From NCBI RefSeq assembly GCF_014858725.1, contig NZ_AQGV01000012.1, positions 434,001 to 498,000 on the forward strand: 64,000 bases of DNA, given 5' to 3'. The translations under genes and the position numbers were made by a program. Position 1 is the first letter of the stretch; every line of letters begins with the position of its first letter. The stretch comes from Pseudoalteromonas aurantia 208 (lineage in GTDB: Bacteria; Pseudomonadota; Gammaproteobacteria; Enterobacterales; Alteromonadaceae). Below are positions 55,083 through 64,000 of this stretch, one piece after another. The notes beneath the pieces were generated by a model. The model was given only the letters and a program-made list of their open reading frames with translations, did not search any database and was not told where the DNA came from.

Positions 55083-55610
55083 TTACTGGGCGCCACTTTC
55101 CATAATCGACGTACTGCCTGTCTTCGCCAGTTCAGCAAGATCTTTGTCGATCCAGAACAATGATTTACCATCCTCACCAACCAGCTCAAGTTTATCAAGA
55201 ATACCTTTAAATAGCTTTTCTTCTTCATGCTGCTCTGCAACATACCACTGCAAAAAGTTAAATGTTGAGTAATCATGAGTTGTAAAAGCGACGTGTGTTA
55301 ACGCATTGATACGTTTTGTGATCAAACACTCATGTTCATAGGTGTTACGGAAAATATCCCCTAGAGATTCGAAATGGTGAGGAGGGGCTTCAATGGCACC
55401 TAAAATAGGCAATGCACCCGTTTCACTTACATAGGTGAAAAGGCGATTCATGTGCTCCATTTCTTCAACCGCATGTTTTCTTAAAAACTCAGCCGCACCT
55501 TCAAAACCACGATCTTCACACCATGCACTCATCTGTAAATAAAGGTTTGAAGAATAAAATTCTAGGTTAATCTGTTCGTTTAACTTTTCTACCATTTCTG
55601 GGGCTAGCAT
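55083..55610 (-). CDS. ftnA: Non-heme ferritin
   Basis: A 175-residue ferritin of the bacterial FtnA type. The four-helix-bundle ferroxidase ligands are in place: Glu in [10 protein letters not shown] (helix A), EEMEHM giving Glu and His (helix B), Glu in NTYEHECLI and Glu in EQHEEEKLF. 24 subunits oxidise Fe(II) and store iron as ferric mineral. A strong GAGGAG-like site (reading AGGAG on the minus strand) precedes the ATG. A Fur-box-like sequence (about 55816-55836) lies 200 bp upstream, beyond a normal distance. Confidence 0.95.
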   Translation of the reverse strand: MLAPEMVEKLNEQINLEFYSSNLYLQMSAWCEDRGFEGAAEFLRKHAVEEMEHMNRLFTYVSETGALPILGAIEAPPHHFESLGDIFRNTYEHECLITKRINALTHVAFTTHDYSTFNFLQWYVAEQHEEEKLFKGILDKLELVGEDGKSLFWIDKDLAELAKTGSTSIMESGAQ

Positions 55611-55829
55611 ATGGGAAACTCCTCAAAAAAATTATGCATGCATTGTTCTTTAATACGTATTCAAATACAAGCAGAACAGCGTGAAATTCGAAGAAAAATA
55701 ACAATTTAAGTTACGAGAAGGGGATTTATGCATTAAGCAAAAAACGTAATCACTCTCATTAAAACTCCTTTGCTATATTACGGCTCTAATTGATGGCAGA
55801 GGTACAATTTGAAGTGAAAATGCGAATGA

Positions 55830-55985
55830 TTATTTCAGTTTAATGCCTTTGCAAAGGTATTTTTTGTCATTTGCGGTACGAGCACATTTTTTACACAAAT
55901 AATGACTAGGCGAAACAATATCGGTTAATTGAGTGAGCTTGCTCTCGATTTCTTTTTTTTTCCATTCACATAGCGTTTTACTCAT
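55830..55985 (-). CDS. Small Cys-rich conserved protein (51 residues)
   Basis: A minus-strand ATG at 55985 opens a 51-codon frame preceded by GGTAGG at good spacing. The product is very basic and starts MSKTLCEWKKKEI. A CxxC pair occurs in LCKKCART and a further Cys in KYLCKGIK, so four Cys in all may bind zinc. It looks like the short CEWKK...YLC.KCAR.ANDKKYLCK proteins I recall in marine gammaproteobacteria, of no known function. It is upstream of ftnA on the same strand. The stop codon overlaps a Fur-box-like sequence. Confidence 0.75.
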   Translation of the reverse strand: MSKTLCEWKKKEIESKLTQLTDIVSPSHYLCKKCARTANDKKYLCKGIKLK

Positions 55986-56335
55986 ACAACCTACCAAAAA
56001 CCATTAAATACAAATTAGCATTATTATCATCTCGTTATTAATGGGGTTTTTACCCTAAATATATAAAGAATACTAGTTATTTCTATGCTGGCTGATGGAC
56101 ATTTATGGTAAAGAAAGTCGCTTAAATAGCTGTTCGTTATATGTGTGTTGTTTGTTGAATTTATGTTGGGACCTATGATCTACTTTTTGAAGCTTAGCGG
56201 TGTTCAATAATACCTTGAAGAGTGTAATAAAAGTTGTAAAGCCATTGATTTGATAATTTACCAGTCATAAAAATGACTTGTTTGTAACTTACACTGATGG
56301 CGTTTTTGAGATACTTCAGTGGAGATGTGACAGAT
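55986..56335. other. Intergenic region upstream of the EAL gene
   Basis: 350 bp of AT-rich DNA with no gene or strong repeat. It should hold divergent promoters for the 51-residue protein and the EAL protein. Confidence 0.35.
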
Positions 56336-57964
56336 ATGCCAAAAACGGGGGGCCGCTCATTTAATAAGTTAATGACGAATGTTGTTTATGCTTGGCTAAT
56401 GTGTAGTTGTGTTTTTGGGGTTATTGCATCGTTGCTTTATATTCAAAAACAGCACTCTTCGAAACAACATCTTCAGGATATCGTGCATAAAGTACAGTTT
56501 GAGCTGAACTCACAGATTCAAGCGGTAGACGAATTTTTACTTGAAGCAGAAAAAATTGATACGACTTGCACACCTGACACGCTAAAAATACTACGACAAC
56601 ACGTATTTAAAAACCCAGCTGTCAGTGAAATTGGTATTGTAAATTCAGCTGGTCTATTAGCATGTAACTCATTTGGCGTTGTCGCACCAGCGATTCAAAC
56701 GACTGAGCCTGTTAAAGCGCTAGGCCTGAGGTATCATGGCCCCATAATTAGTGATTACTTAGAAATGTCAGCGTTTGTGTTGGCAAGAACACGAACAGAT
56801 GGATACGAAGTCAATGTACTGATGCCCTCGACCTGGCTAAGAGGATCGCTCAATTTAGCACAGTATTCACAGTTTGATTTTGTCGCTTTAGTTGATGCTA
56901 AAACCGGTGTACCCATTATTCTGCATGGGTTGTATAGCTTACCTTTAAATAAAAAACTATTTCCGCTAAATCATATGTATACGGGGTCAGAAAAGTTTGA
57001 TGATGGTGCAGAAAAGTATTTCATGACAACGCCATTGTCTGCACTACCTGAGTTAGCACTCATTGTGAGTAGTAATACCGTGCAGTTTGACGATTTAAAT
57101 CCACAGTTATTGAGCATGTTTGTTTTACTCTATGTAGCAATGTGGTTGTGTGTCTGCGTTTTGCTGAATTACTATGATAAACGACAACTGGGATTAAAGC
57201 AGCAGCTTAAGCGAGCTTTGCTAAAAAAGGAGTTGTTTAATGTTTACCAGCCTTTAATCGACGCTATGAGCGACCGAATTATTGGTGTTGAAGTTTTGAT
57301 CCGCTGGCAACATCCCGTTGAAGGAGAGCTAAGTCCTGCGTTATTTATTCCTGAAGCAGAGCGAAGTGGTGCGATTGTAGACATTTCCATCGCGCAAATT
57401 AAGCAGGCGATCATTGAGTTGAGACCTATTTTAGCCGCGCAACCTGAGTTTAAAGTATCTTTTAATGTAAATGGACGTTTACTGACGGACTCGAGGTATT
57501 TAGAGGTGCTGCGACAAGCCTGTCGCGATATTAGTACTTTAACCATAGAGCTGACTGAAAGAGACGTTCTTTCACAGGAACGAGTAAAGAAAATACTTGA
57601 GATGATAAAAGGGTGGGGCGTTGAAATTGCGATTGACGACTTTGGCACCGGCTACAGTGGTTTACACTATCTACAGAGCTTTTCAATTGATTTACTTAAA
57701 ATAGATCAGAGCTTTGTGGCTTCAATAGGGTTAGATAACTTGCAGTCACCAGTACTAAACGCCATGATTGACATGGCTGGTAATCTAAACAAAAAATTGA
57801 TTGCCGAAGGGGTGGAAACCAATACACAAGCCCAATATCTCCTTGCTCATGGCGTTACGATTCATCAGGGGTGGCTTTATGCTAAGGCACAGAACATAGC
57901 GCGCCTTAGAGAGATAATGTTAAAGCAAACATTAGCATGGCAAACGCAGAGTAAAGCGGGCTAA
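56336..57964 (+). CDS. EAL-domain c-di-GMP phosphodiesterase with CSS-motif periplasmic sensor
   Basis: About 542 residues. Two membrane segments (about 15-37 and 260-280) flank a periplasmic domain of the CSS-motif type (TTCTPDTL...VNSAGLLACNSFG), which in E. coli relatives senses redox through its Cys. The cytosolic EAL domain has GVEVLIRWQHP (EVL in place of EAL), NVNGRLL, ELTERD, DDFGTGYSGLHYL, KIDQSFV and AEGVET, so all metal-binding residues look present and it should be active. ATG 56336 follows GGAG by 11 bp; the earlier ATG at 56297 has no site. It lowers c-di-GMP. Confidence 0.9.
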   Translation: MPKTGGRSFNKLMTNVVYAWLMCSCVFGVIASLLYIQKQHSSKQHLQDIVHKVQFELNSQIQAVDEFLLEAEKIDTTCTPDTLKILRQHVFKNPAVSEIGIVNSAGLLACNSFGVVAPAIQTTEPVKALGLRYHGPIISDYLEMSAFVLARTRTDGYEVNVLMPSTWLRGSLNLAQYSQFDFVALVDAKTGVPIILHGLYSLPLNKKLFPLNHMYTGSEKFDDGAEKYFMTTPLSALPELALIVSSNTVQFDDLNPQLLSMFVLLYVAMWLCVCVLLNYYDKRQLGLKQQLKRALLKKELFNVYQPLIDAMSDRIIGVEVLIRWQHPVEGELSPALFIPEAERSGAIVDISIAQIKQAIIELRPILAAQPEFKVSFNVNGRLLTDSRYLEVLRQACRDISTLTIELTERDVLSQERVKKILEMIKGWGVEIAIDDFGTGYSGLHYLQSFSIDLLKIDQSFVASIGLDNLQSPVLNAMIDMAGNLNKKLIAEGVETNTQAQYLLAHGVTIHQGWLYAKAQNIARLREIMLKQTLAWQTQSKAG

Positions 57965-58074
57965 GTGAGTGTACTTTTCTAGAGGTGTTTATTTTTAAAA
58001 ATTTAACTTGAGGTAGGTGTAAAGTATTGGTCATTATGATTGATACGCTTTGGATTTATTGCAAGGAATCAATT

Positions 58075-59166
58075 ATGGATAAAGTGCTAACAAAATTATT
58101 AACATGTTCCCTGGTGATTTCGGTTGCTGGTGGATGCAGTTCAACCACTGGATTAATTGCCTCCTTTGAAGATTTAACCACAGAAACAAGTAAAGAAGGT
58201 TTTACAAAAATTCCTCAATATCGCGTTATCTCAATCCCTGGCATGCTGCCATTTTCAGATATCGGGGGCGTTCATTTTTACAAATCTCAGAGAAAACCAT
58301 CTTCATCGATAGGTATTACTTTAGAAGCTAATAGTTATGCAATTGAAACGACGATTGGTGGTGAAGATGATTCATGTGCTGAGGAATGCATATATGATAT
58401 CAAAGAAAAGATTTTATCAGTTAAAAACCTTGCATTTGATTTGGCCCAAGCAAGAATAAACCTTGCTGTAGAAACAGCATCATCAGTAGTGAAAAAGAAA
58501 GAAGAGTACGCCTCGCTCCGTAATGAGTTTAATAAGCAGTATAAAGAGGCACTAGAATTAATTAAGAAAAGTGGAGTTATGGTGTTTACTTGGAGCACAG
58601 GTTCTGAACAATCAGGCTCTATTGGTTTGGGGAAACTTTTTGGTACGTCACAGTCACAGAGTAAATTGCAAAGCGGTTTTGCTGTCGTCAGTGGGTTAAA
58701 AATATCTCAGTTGTATGTAGGTAGTGACATAGGTAATACTTGGGGGGGACTTAATCGAAGCTCTGGTTTCAGCAACCGGTTTGAAGTGACTACTTATAAT
58801 CTGCAAGCCCAATACATCACTTATATGGCGGAAAGCGAATGGAGCGCATCGACTAAGTTTGATTTTGAAGCAGCAGCTGAACTGCTATCTAACTCTGGCA
58901 CACTTTCTGAACGATTAGGTAGTATCGAGATTAAGCAAGCTTTAGCCAAGACTTCGAGTTTAATGAATATGGGCGTAACTGGTTTGTCAAAGAGAGAAAA
59001 AGTGATAGTTGATTGGGAGAAGCCATTTAAAAAACCAATCGGTTGCTTAAATGGTAGCAACGGCAGTGATTTTAACACAAATAATGGTTGGCAAACTATT
59101 TATGCAGTAAAGTCTGACTTAAAAGATATATTATCAATGAGAAAAAAACTTATAGGTTCCGAGTGA
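58075..59166 (+). CDS. Predicted lipoprotein, unknown function
   Basis: A 363-residue protein with a lipoprotein signal peptide (CSLVISVAGGC lipobox) starting at ATG 58075 after AAGGAA; the longer frame from 58027 lacks a site and would bury the signal. The mature part has a Cys pair in DDSCAEECIYD, a charged helical stretch (VKKKEEYASLRNEFNKQYKEALELIKKSG, in two pieces) and Gly/Ser-rich strands. I recognise no family. It follows the EAL gene by 110 bp but nothing shows co-transcription. Confidence 0.72.
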   Translation: MDKVLTKLLTCSLVISVAGGCSSTTGLIASFEDLTTETSKEGFTKIPQYRVISIPGMLPFSDIGGVHFYKSQRKPSSSIGITLEANSYAIETTIGGEDDSCAEECIYDIKEKILSVKNLAFDLAQARINLAVETASSVVKKKEEYASLRNEFNKQYKEALELIKKSGVMVFTWSTGSEQSGSIGLGKLFGTSQSQSKLQSGFAVVSGLKISQLYVGSDIGNTWGGLNRSSGFSNRFEVTTYNLQAQYITYMAESEWSASTKFDFEAAAELLSNSGTLSERLGSIEIKQALAKTSSLMNMGVTGLSKREKVIVDWEKPFKKPIGCLNGSNGSDFNTNNGWQTIYAVKSDLKDILSMRKKLIGSE

Positions 59167-59663
59167 TAAACAGTTTGTCTGTGGGTTTGGAGCTGTGCAA
59201 TTGCAGGAAGTACCTTCATTTTTTAATGATATAGTTTATTTATCTTAGCTACTGATGGCAACAGGGGCTGTATATGAGTAACAATACTTTAAGACACGTA
59301 CAGGAGCCCGAAAAGCTTTGCGCTCAGAGTGTAATAGCAGGGTTGTCTGTAAAGTGATTAGACGATTTAATTTGGACAACCTAACTTTTGTATGGAATAT
59401 CAATTAGAGAAGGTTCTATATTGATATGTATCGGGTTTGTGGTTGGGGATAAGGCTTGTAATTTTGAAGCGCTTGATACTGTCGTCGGCTCTAAGCAGGG
59501 TAATGTCTTAATGCCATGGTTATATCTATGTATAGTTTTCATCGACAGTATTGACGAGTTTGTACATATACATGCTTAGGTTGGAGCCTCTTACACATCA
59601 AGGTATGACTCAGCAATTTAGCACGAATATCGGCTGATTTAGTGCTTTTGGTATTCACGTGTT
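59167..59663. other. Intergenic region with no convincing gene
   Basis: About 500 bp. A 27-codon frame at 59275 has an AGGGG-like site but no other support, and a 63-codon frame at 59388 opens with TTG and has no site. Neither is called. Confidence 0.35.
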
Positions 59664-59695
59664 AAATACAAGGTGCTTCAAGTCACCTTGTATTT
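59664..59695 (-). terminator. Hairpin after the alpha-glucosidase gene
   Basis: A perfect 12-bp stem (AAATACAAGGTG/CACCTTGTATTT, 8-nt loop) 20 bp beyond the minus-strand stop. The exit side on the minus strand is T-rich (GTATTTAAC), so it probably terminates this gene. Confidence 0.7.
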
Positions 59696-59715
59696 GGAGG
59701 CTTTAGAAATGTAGG

Positions 59716-61335
59716 CTATATATTAGCGAAAAAGCAGCCAAAACGAGGCAATGAAACTTCACTATTTGCATACTGTCCTGTGTTGTGGGGCAAATCACTA
59801 TGGGTGTCAGATGCATTGACCGTTAAGTTAAGAGACTGCGCTTTATCACCTAAGTTAAATACACATAAAGTGCACTCCCCTTGATAATGACGATAAAACG
59901 CCACGATTGGCTCTGGGGTGTGTATAAACTCAATACTACCAAGCAATAGCGTCGGCATTGTTTTTCGCCATGCCATAAAATGACTAAACATGTGTAATGT
60001 TGAATTAGGCTGCGCTAATTGTTGCTCAACTGAGTATTTGCGATGTTCTGCTGCGATAGGCAACCAAGGTGCTTGTGAACTAAATCCGGCAAACTCAGTT
60101 GTATCTTGCCAGGGCATCGGTGTGCGACATCCGTCACGGCCTTTGAAGTTAGGCCAAAAAGTAATGCCATAGGGGTCCTGTAAATCGGAAAAAGCCACAT
60201 CAGCTTCGCCAAGTCCTAACTCCTCTCCTTGATAAACACAGACACTGCCTCGCAGAGATGCCAACAGCGCTGACAGCATAGCTGCTTGTTGAGGGTCTGT
60301 GTTATCACTGTGATGCCAGCGACTAGCAACACGTTCTACATCATGATTGCTAAATGCCCAGCAGGGCCAACCTTGGGTCATTTCTTGTTCAAGCTTAGAC
60401 ACCGTCTCACGAATATATGCGGCACTATAATCATTTGTAAGTAGCTCAAAGCTATAGCCCATATGCAATTTATTACCATCTGAGGTGTACTCAGCCATGG
60501 TTTTGAGTGAATCTTCAGAGGAGATCTCTCCTAAACTAACAGCACCGGGGTAGCGGTCAAGTAGTTGACGGATCTCTTGCATGAATGCCAAGTTTTCAGG
60601 TTGTGTATTGTTGAAGTGATGATATTGAAATGCATAAGGGTTGTCTTCACTAAAGCCCCGGCCTTGGCGCAATTCTTTTGGTTTGGCAGGGTTATCTCTG
60701 AGCTGGGCATCATGATAACAAAAGTTAATGGCATCAAGTCGAAACCCATCAACCCCTTTTTTTAGCCAAAACTCAACATTGTCTAACACTGCTTGTCTAA
60801 CGTCTGGGTTATGGAAGTTTAAGTCGGGTTGTTCGGTTAAAAAGTTGTGCAAGTAATACTGACAACGTCTTGGTTCCCATTGCCATGCCGAACCGCCAAA
60901 AATAGATAACCAATTATTAGGGGCACTGCCATCTGCTTTTGCATCGGCCCATACATACCAATCTGCTTTGGCGTTGAGACTATTTTCACGACTTTGTATA
61001 AACCACTCATGTTCATTTGAGGTATGGCTGAGTACTTGGTCAATAATGATTTTGATGTCGCGTTGATGTGCCTGAGCGATTAAAGTATCAAAATCATCTA
61101 GGCTACCGAACATCGGATCAATATCGCGATAGTCGCTAATGTCGTATCCAAAGTCTTTCATAGGAGACTTAAAAAAAGGGGATATCCAGATGGCATCAAC
61201 GCCTAAGGATTTGACATAATCGAGTTTATTAATGATCCCTTGTAAATCACCAATGCCATCATTATTTGTATCTTGGAAACTACGAGGGTAAATCTGATAA
61301 ATAACCGCGCCTTTCCACCATTCATTTTGAGCCAT
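59716..61335 (-). CDS. GH13 alpha-glucosidase (oligo-1,6-/alpha-1,4-glucosidase type)
   Basis: A 539-residue GH13 enzyme of the oligosaccharide-hydrolase group: WWKGAVIYQIYPRSFQD and DGIGDLQGI at the start, and DQVLSHTSNEHEWF (region I). The nucleophile Asp is in DGFRLDAINF, the acid Glu in SLGEISSED and the third Asp in FSNHDVERV. No signal peptide, so it acts on oligosaccharides inside the cell. It is divergent from a TonB-dependent receptor, with palindromic operators between them, which suggests joint control of maltodextrin or isomaltose use. Substrate linkage is not certain. Confidence 0.92.
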   Translation of the reverse strand: MAQNEWWKGAVIYQIYPRSFQDTNNDGIGDLQGIINKLDYVKSLGVDAIWISPFFKSPMKDFGYDISDYRDIDPMFGSLDDFDTLIAQAHQRDIKIIIDQVLSHTSNEHEWFIQSRENSLNAKADWYVWADAKADGSAPNNWLSIFGGSAWQWEPRRCQYYLHNFLTEQPDLNFHNPDVRQAVLDNVEFWLKKGVDGFRLDAINFCYHDAQLRDNPAKPKELRQGRGFSEDNPYAFQYHHFNNTQPENLAFMQEIRQLLDRYPGAVSLGEISSEDSLKTMAEYTSDGNKLHMGYSFELLTNDYSAAYIRETVSKLEQEMTQGWPCWAFSNHDVERVASRWHHSDNTDPQQAAMLSALLASLRGSVCVYQGEELGLGEADVAFSDLQDPYGITFWPNFKGRDGCRTPMPWQDTTEFAGFSSQAPWLPIAAEHRKYSVEQQLAQPNSTLHMFSHFMAWRKTMPTLLLGSIEFIHTPEPIVAFYRHYQGECTLCVFNLGDKAQSLNLTVNASDTHSDLPHNTGQYANSEVSLPRFGCFFANI

Positions 61336-61455
61336 GCACTTTCTCCAAATTTGTGCTCGATACGACTTACTCAGGTTTTACTCATTAAAAGCAATGTGAG
61401 TGTTGTGCAATATTGGCTGAAAGCATACGTGATGCGAGAAAAGCTGTAAAAAGGT

Positions 61456-61469
61456 TGCATACGTATGCA
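61456..61469. promoter_or_regulatory. Palindromic operator on the alpha-glucosidase side
   Basis: TGCATACGTATGCA is a perfect 14-bp palindrome with a central CG, the design of LacI-family operators but different from the TGACAGCGTTGTCA sites. It lies 120 bp before the alpha-glucosidase start. The regulator is not in the window. Confidence 0.65.
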
Positions 61470-61836
61470 GCAAAAATAACGAATTCTCTCAGGACGAAAA
61501 AGGCGCATACTGTGACCAGTGCCAATTTGTTAGGGAAGTTTACCAATTGGTTGCCTAGATTATCGCCTTGTTTTATAAGTACTGATATAGCAGCGAAATA
61601 GAATTATATTTTGGTAATACCAATTAACAAAATCATTTAATATCAGTTGATCGTGTTTGCTTTTAGGTGAAAAGTATGACGTTTTGTGTGGTTTAACGTT
61701 AAGTTTTTTGTAAAAATGAGGAAAATAGCTGTGATAATATAGTAAGGCGTGCAATATGTATTATGTCTATATAATACATTGGCTTAGCTGTGTTTTATGT
61801 GATAGAAATGTAAACATGTTACGGGGGCACTCCCTT

Positions 61837-61850
61837 TGAATACGTATGCA
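61837..61850. promoter_or_regulatory. Palindromic operator on the receptor side
   Basis: TGAATACGTATGCA matches the 61456 palindrome at 13 of 14 positions and lies about 145 bp before the receptor start. Two near-identical sites flanking a divergent promoter region suggest one regulator for both genes. Confidence 0.6.
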
Positions 61851-61993
61851 TAAAGTTGTTTATGAAATTAAGAGAGCGCTACTATTCATCCTGACAACAA
61901 AAGAAGTTAGAGATAAGTCTGTTTGACAATAACCAAACATCTATCACGACATATACTCTGGCAATAAAAATTGGGTAATTGGGATAAAACACT

Positions 61994-64000
61994 ATGTCTA
62001 TGTTCAAACCAAGTATGTTAACGCTGGCTCTTATTGGAGCGGGGGTTGTTTCTCATACTGCTTATGCAGCGCAAGAAAAGAAAATCGATTCAGATAAAAA
62101 AGTCGAAGTTATCGAAGTTAAAGGCTTTAGAGCAAGTGTAATTGAATCTATCAATACCAAACGCTTCTCTTCAGAAGTTGTTGAATCCATTTCAGCTGAA
62201 GACATAGGGAAATTACCAGATTCTTCTATTGCAGAGTCAATAGCACGATTACCAGGGTTAACAGCACAGCGTCTTGATGGCCGTGCGAGTAAAGTAAGCA
62301 TTCGCGGTTTTGGTGAGAATGAAAGTGCTACCACGTTTAATGGCCGTGAGCAAGTGTCAATTTCAGATAACCGTGGTGTTGAATTTGATTTGTATCCATC
62401 AGAGATCATGAGTGGCGTAACCGTATACAAAACGCCCAGTGCACGCTTAGAGGCTGAAGGAATAGCAGGCGTTATAGATATGCAAACGGTTAAGCCGTTA
62501 AGCGTTGATGAACGAGTTATACAGGTTAATGGTCAGTATGAGCAAACCAGTTTTGAAAAGCTAAACCCAGACGGTAACGATGATGGATTTAGAGGGACGG
62601 TATCCTACATAGACAAATTTGCAGACGATACGATTGGGGTGGCCGTTGCATTATCTACGATGACTTCGCCAAATCAGGAAAAACGTTGGAATGCATGGGG
62701 TTACCCTGAATTTGAAGGTACGGACGGTAAAAATTATTCTATTTTAGGCGGAGCAAAGCCTTTTGTTCGTTCATCGACCCTTGAACGTGATTCTGCCATG
62801 TTTGTACTTGAAGCGGCACCGAGCGATAAATTGTCGATGGTATTTGATGCGCTTTATGTTGACTACAAAGATGAAAAAATTCTCAGAGGTATTGAGATCC
62901 CATTTGCATGGGGACAAGGCTCAATTCCTGCGTCAAGTGCTACTATTGATACCAATTCAGGCTTTGTTAATAGTGCCGTGACACAAGGTCAGCGAGTGGT
63001 TGTTCGTAACGATTATGAAGATCGAGACGCGGAACTGACTTCATTTGGCTTTAATGCAAAATACGACGTTAGTGAAACACTGTCATTTGAGTTTGATGCA
63101 AGCCACTCGAGTGTTGAACGTAAAGTTTGGAGCTTGGAAAGCTACTCAGGTACTGGACGAGGAGATGATAGAGGCGTTGCAGACAACCTAGGTTATACAT
63201 TTTCGGGCAGCAATACTGGGGCGCAATTTTCACACCAGTTAGATTATGGTGATTATAACTTAATTCAAATAGGTGGCCCGTTGTCATGGGGTTGGAGTTC
63301 AGCTCTGAACGAAAAGTATGGTGTTGTAGGCACTGAATACGAAAATCAACTGCAAGATGGTTTTATTAATGCGCCAACGGTTGATGATGAATTGAATGCG
63401 TTGAAATTTGCCGCTAAGCAAGCGCTGGAAAATGATTATATTAATAGTGTAGAGTTTGGTATTTCACGTCGAGAGCGAGAGAAAACAAAAGTATCTGAAG
63501 GCTATTTTATGACTTCAGGAGAATTTTCTTACCCCAATAACCCTGGCATGATGTCTGTACCAGAGGAGTATCGATTAGGTACTGCCAACTTAGACTTTAT
63601 TGGTATGGGTAATATGATTGCGTATGACTCACGTCGTATGGTTGCTGATGGCAAATTTGATTTACTCGCAGAAAGCTTAACCAATCCGAGCCATGCAACG
63701 AAGTCTTGGTCTGTGGAGGAAGAAGTAACTGCTGCTTATATTCAAGCCAATATAGATGCCGAAGTTGCAGGGTTGCCTCTAACAGGAAACGCTGGCTTGC
63801 GCTATGTCAAGACAAAACAAACGGGGAAAGGTAATGCCTTTAACAGTGTCGATGGTAAGGTGGTGACGTCACCAACCATGGTTGAGCATGATTATTCTCA
63901 TTTATTACCAAGCTTAAATTTGTCATTGGCACTTGATGAAACTCAAACGATTCGCTTTGGTGTGGCAAAAACGATTTCTCGACCGCGTTTGGATGAAATG
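61994..64000 (+). CDS. TonB-dependent receptor, partial (3' end outside window)
   Basis: An open frame of 669 codons from ATG 61994 to the window edge. Signal peptide to about residue 27 (HTAYA), TonB-box-like VEVIEVKG, and a plug domain (IGKLPDSSIAESIARLPGLTAQR...VSIRGFG; TVYKTPSARLEAEGIAGVIDM). The beta-barrel continues to TISRPRLDEM at the edge, a common motif about 200 residues from the end. It is a different plug subtype from the receptor at 8289. Divergent from the GH13 alpha-glucosidase with shared operators, so maltodextrin or another alpha-glucan is the likely ligand. Confidence 0.92.
   Translation, partial: MSMFKPSMLTLALIGAGVVSHTAYAAQEKKIDSDKKVEVIEVKGFRASVIESINTKRFSSEVVESISAEDIGKLPDSSIAESIARLPGLTAQRLDGRASKVSIRGFGENESATTFNGREQVSISDNRGVEFDLYPSEIMSGVTVYKTPSARLEAEGIAGVIDMQTVKPLSVDERVIQVNGQYEQTSFEKLNPDGNDDGFRGTVSYIDKFADDTIGVAVALSTMTSPNQEKRWNAWGYPEFEGTDGKNYSILGGAKPFVRSSTLERDSAMFVLEAAPSDKLSMVFDALYVDYKDEKILRGIEIPFAWGQGSIPASSATIDTNSGFVNSAVTQGQRVVVRNDYEDRDAELTSFGFNAKYDVSETLSFEFDASHSSVERKVWSLESYSGTGRGDDRGVADNLGYTFSGSNTGAQFSHQLDYGDYNLIQIGGPLSWGWSSALNEKYGVVGTEYENQLQDGFINAPTVDDELNALKFAAKQALENDYINSVEFGISRREREKTKVSEGYFMTSGEFSYPNNPGMMSVPEEYRLGTANLDFIGMGNMIAYDSRRMVADGKFDLLAESLTNPSHATKSWSVEEEVTAAYIQANIDAEVAGLPLTGNAGLRYVKTKQTGKGNAFNSVDGKVVTSPTMVEHDYSHLLPSLNLSLALDETQTIRFGVAKTISRPRLDEM

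Larger units (their letters stand above)
61336..61993. other. Divergent regulatory region, alpha-glucosidase / TonB receptor
   Basis: 658 bp with no supported gene. It holds a perfect palindrome TGCATACGTATGCA (61456-61469), a close relative TGAATACGTATGCA (61837-61850), a partial match GCATACGTGATGC near 61423, and a TTGACA hexamer near 61923 in front of the receptor. Confidence 0.55.

Noticed and set aside
55816..55836. Fur box controlling ftnA
   Set aside because: Only a partial match to the consensus and about 200 bp from the ftnA start, overlapping the end of another gene; not called as a site.
59275..59579. Short frames of 27 and 63 codons between the lipoprotein gene and the alpha-glucosidase gene
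   Set aside because: One is very short with no other evidence; the other opens with TTG without a ribosome-binding site. Composition is not protein-like.
61560..61754. 64-codon minus-strand frame between the alpha-glucosidase and receptor genes
   Set aside because: No ribosome-binding site, biased toward Tyr/His/Lys as expected of AT-rich non-coding DNA, and surrounded by operators.

Overview
The window reads as a chromosomal segment of a marine gammaproteobacterium of the order Alteromonadales, most like Pseudoalteromonas. The base composition is moderately AT-rich. The pheS-pheT-ihfA, DUF2066-hda, hrpA, rlmI, cysB and perM genes are of gammaproteobacterial type. The accessory content (large TonB-dependent receptors, a receptor-linked flavin halogenase with SapC, an M9 collagenase, secreted enzymes with PPC domains) is typical of that group. 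The genus is an inference; no rRNA lies in the window.

Layout. 1-1825: a partial unknown gene, a TusA-like protein and PerM. 1821-3068: a LacI-family regulator preceded by a decayed copy of its own 3' end. 3366-7505: glucose-6-phosphate isomerase, then zwf-pgl. 8289-14441: TonB-dependent receptor, flavin-dependent halogenase, DUF6445 protein and SapC. Three identical copies of TGACAGCGTTGTCA (upstream of pgi and twice upstream of the receptor), plus one variant, tie the regulator, sugar-phosphate metabolism and the receptor into a likely LacI-type regulon. 14569-24611: asparaginase, CBS protein, hrpA, a REC-PilZ pair, rlmI, an HD hydrolase, a pentapeptide-repeat potassium channel and a YgjP-type metalloprotein. 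24651-25062: four identical tRNA-Tyr genes with a clear promoter.

25175-32562: a conserved small protein, YchJ, a SulA-like inhibitor with a LexA-type box, a Sel1 protein, a purine permease, a coiled-coil membrane protein, cysB and an odd amidohydrolase. 32879-38223: collagenase, followed by the most interesting locus. This is a lipoprotein-type copper-buffer (bufferin-like) RiPP precursor with two tandem Cys/His-rich core domains, then a 269-bp MITE-like element, then the MNIO (DUF692) enzyme and its DUF2063 partner. 38660-43324: a glyoxalase and a tightly overlapping operon of a cytochrome b561/ethylbenzene-dehydrogenase-like heme protein, a DUF1566 protein and a secreted metallophosphoesterase with two PPC domains.

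43505-50410: a diguanylate cyclase, DUF2066-hda, and pheS-pheT-ihfA. 50820-59166: a small membrane protein, a beta-lactamase-fold hydrolase divergent from a CadC-like regulator, ferritin, a 51-residue Cys-rich protein, an EAL phosphodiesterase with a CSS-type sensor, and an unknown lipoprotein. 59716-64000: a GH13 alpha-glucosidase divergent from a second TonB-dependent receptor that runs off the window. Palindromic TGCATACGTATGCA-type sites lie between them, which suggests an alpha-glucan uptake locus under a second LacI-type regulator.

No CRISPR array, prophage or complete insertion sequence was seen.
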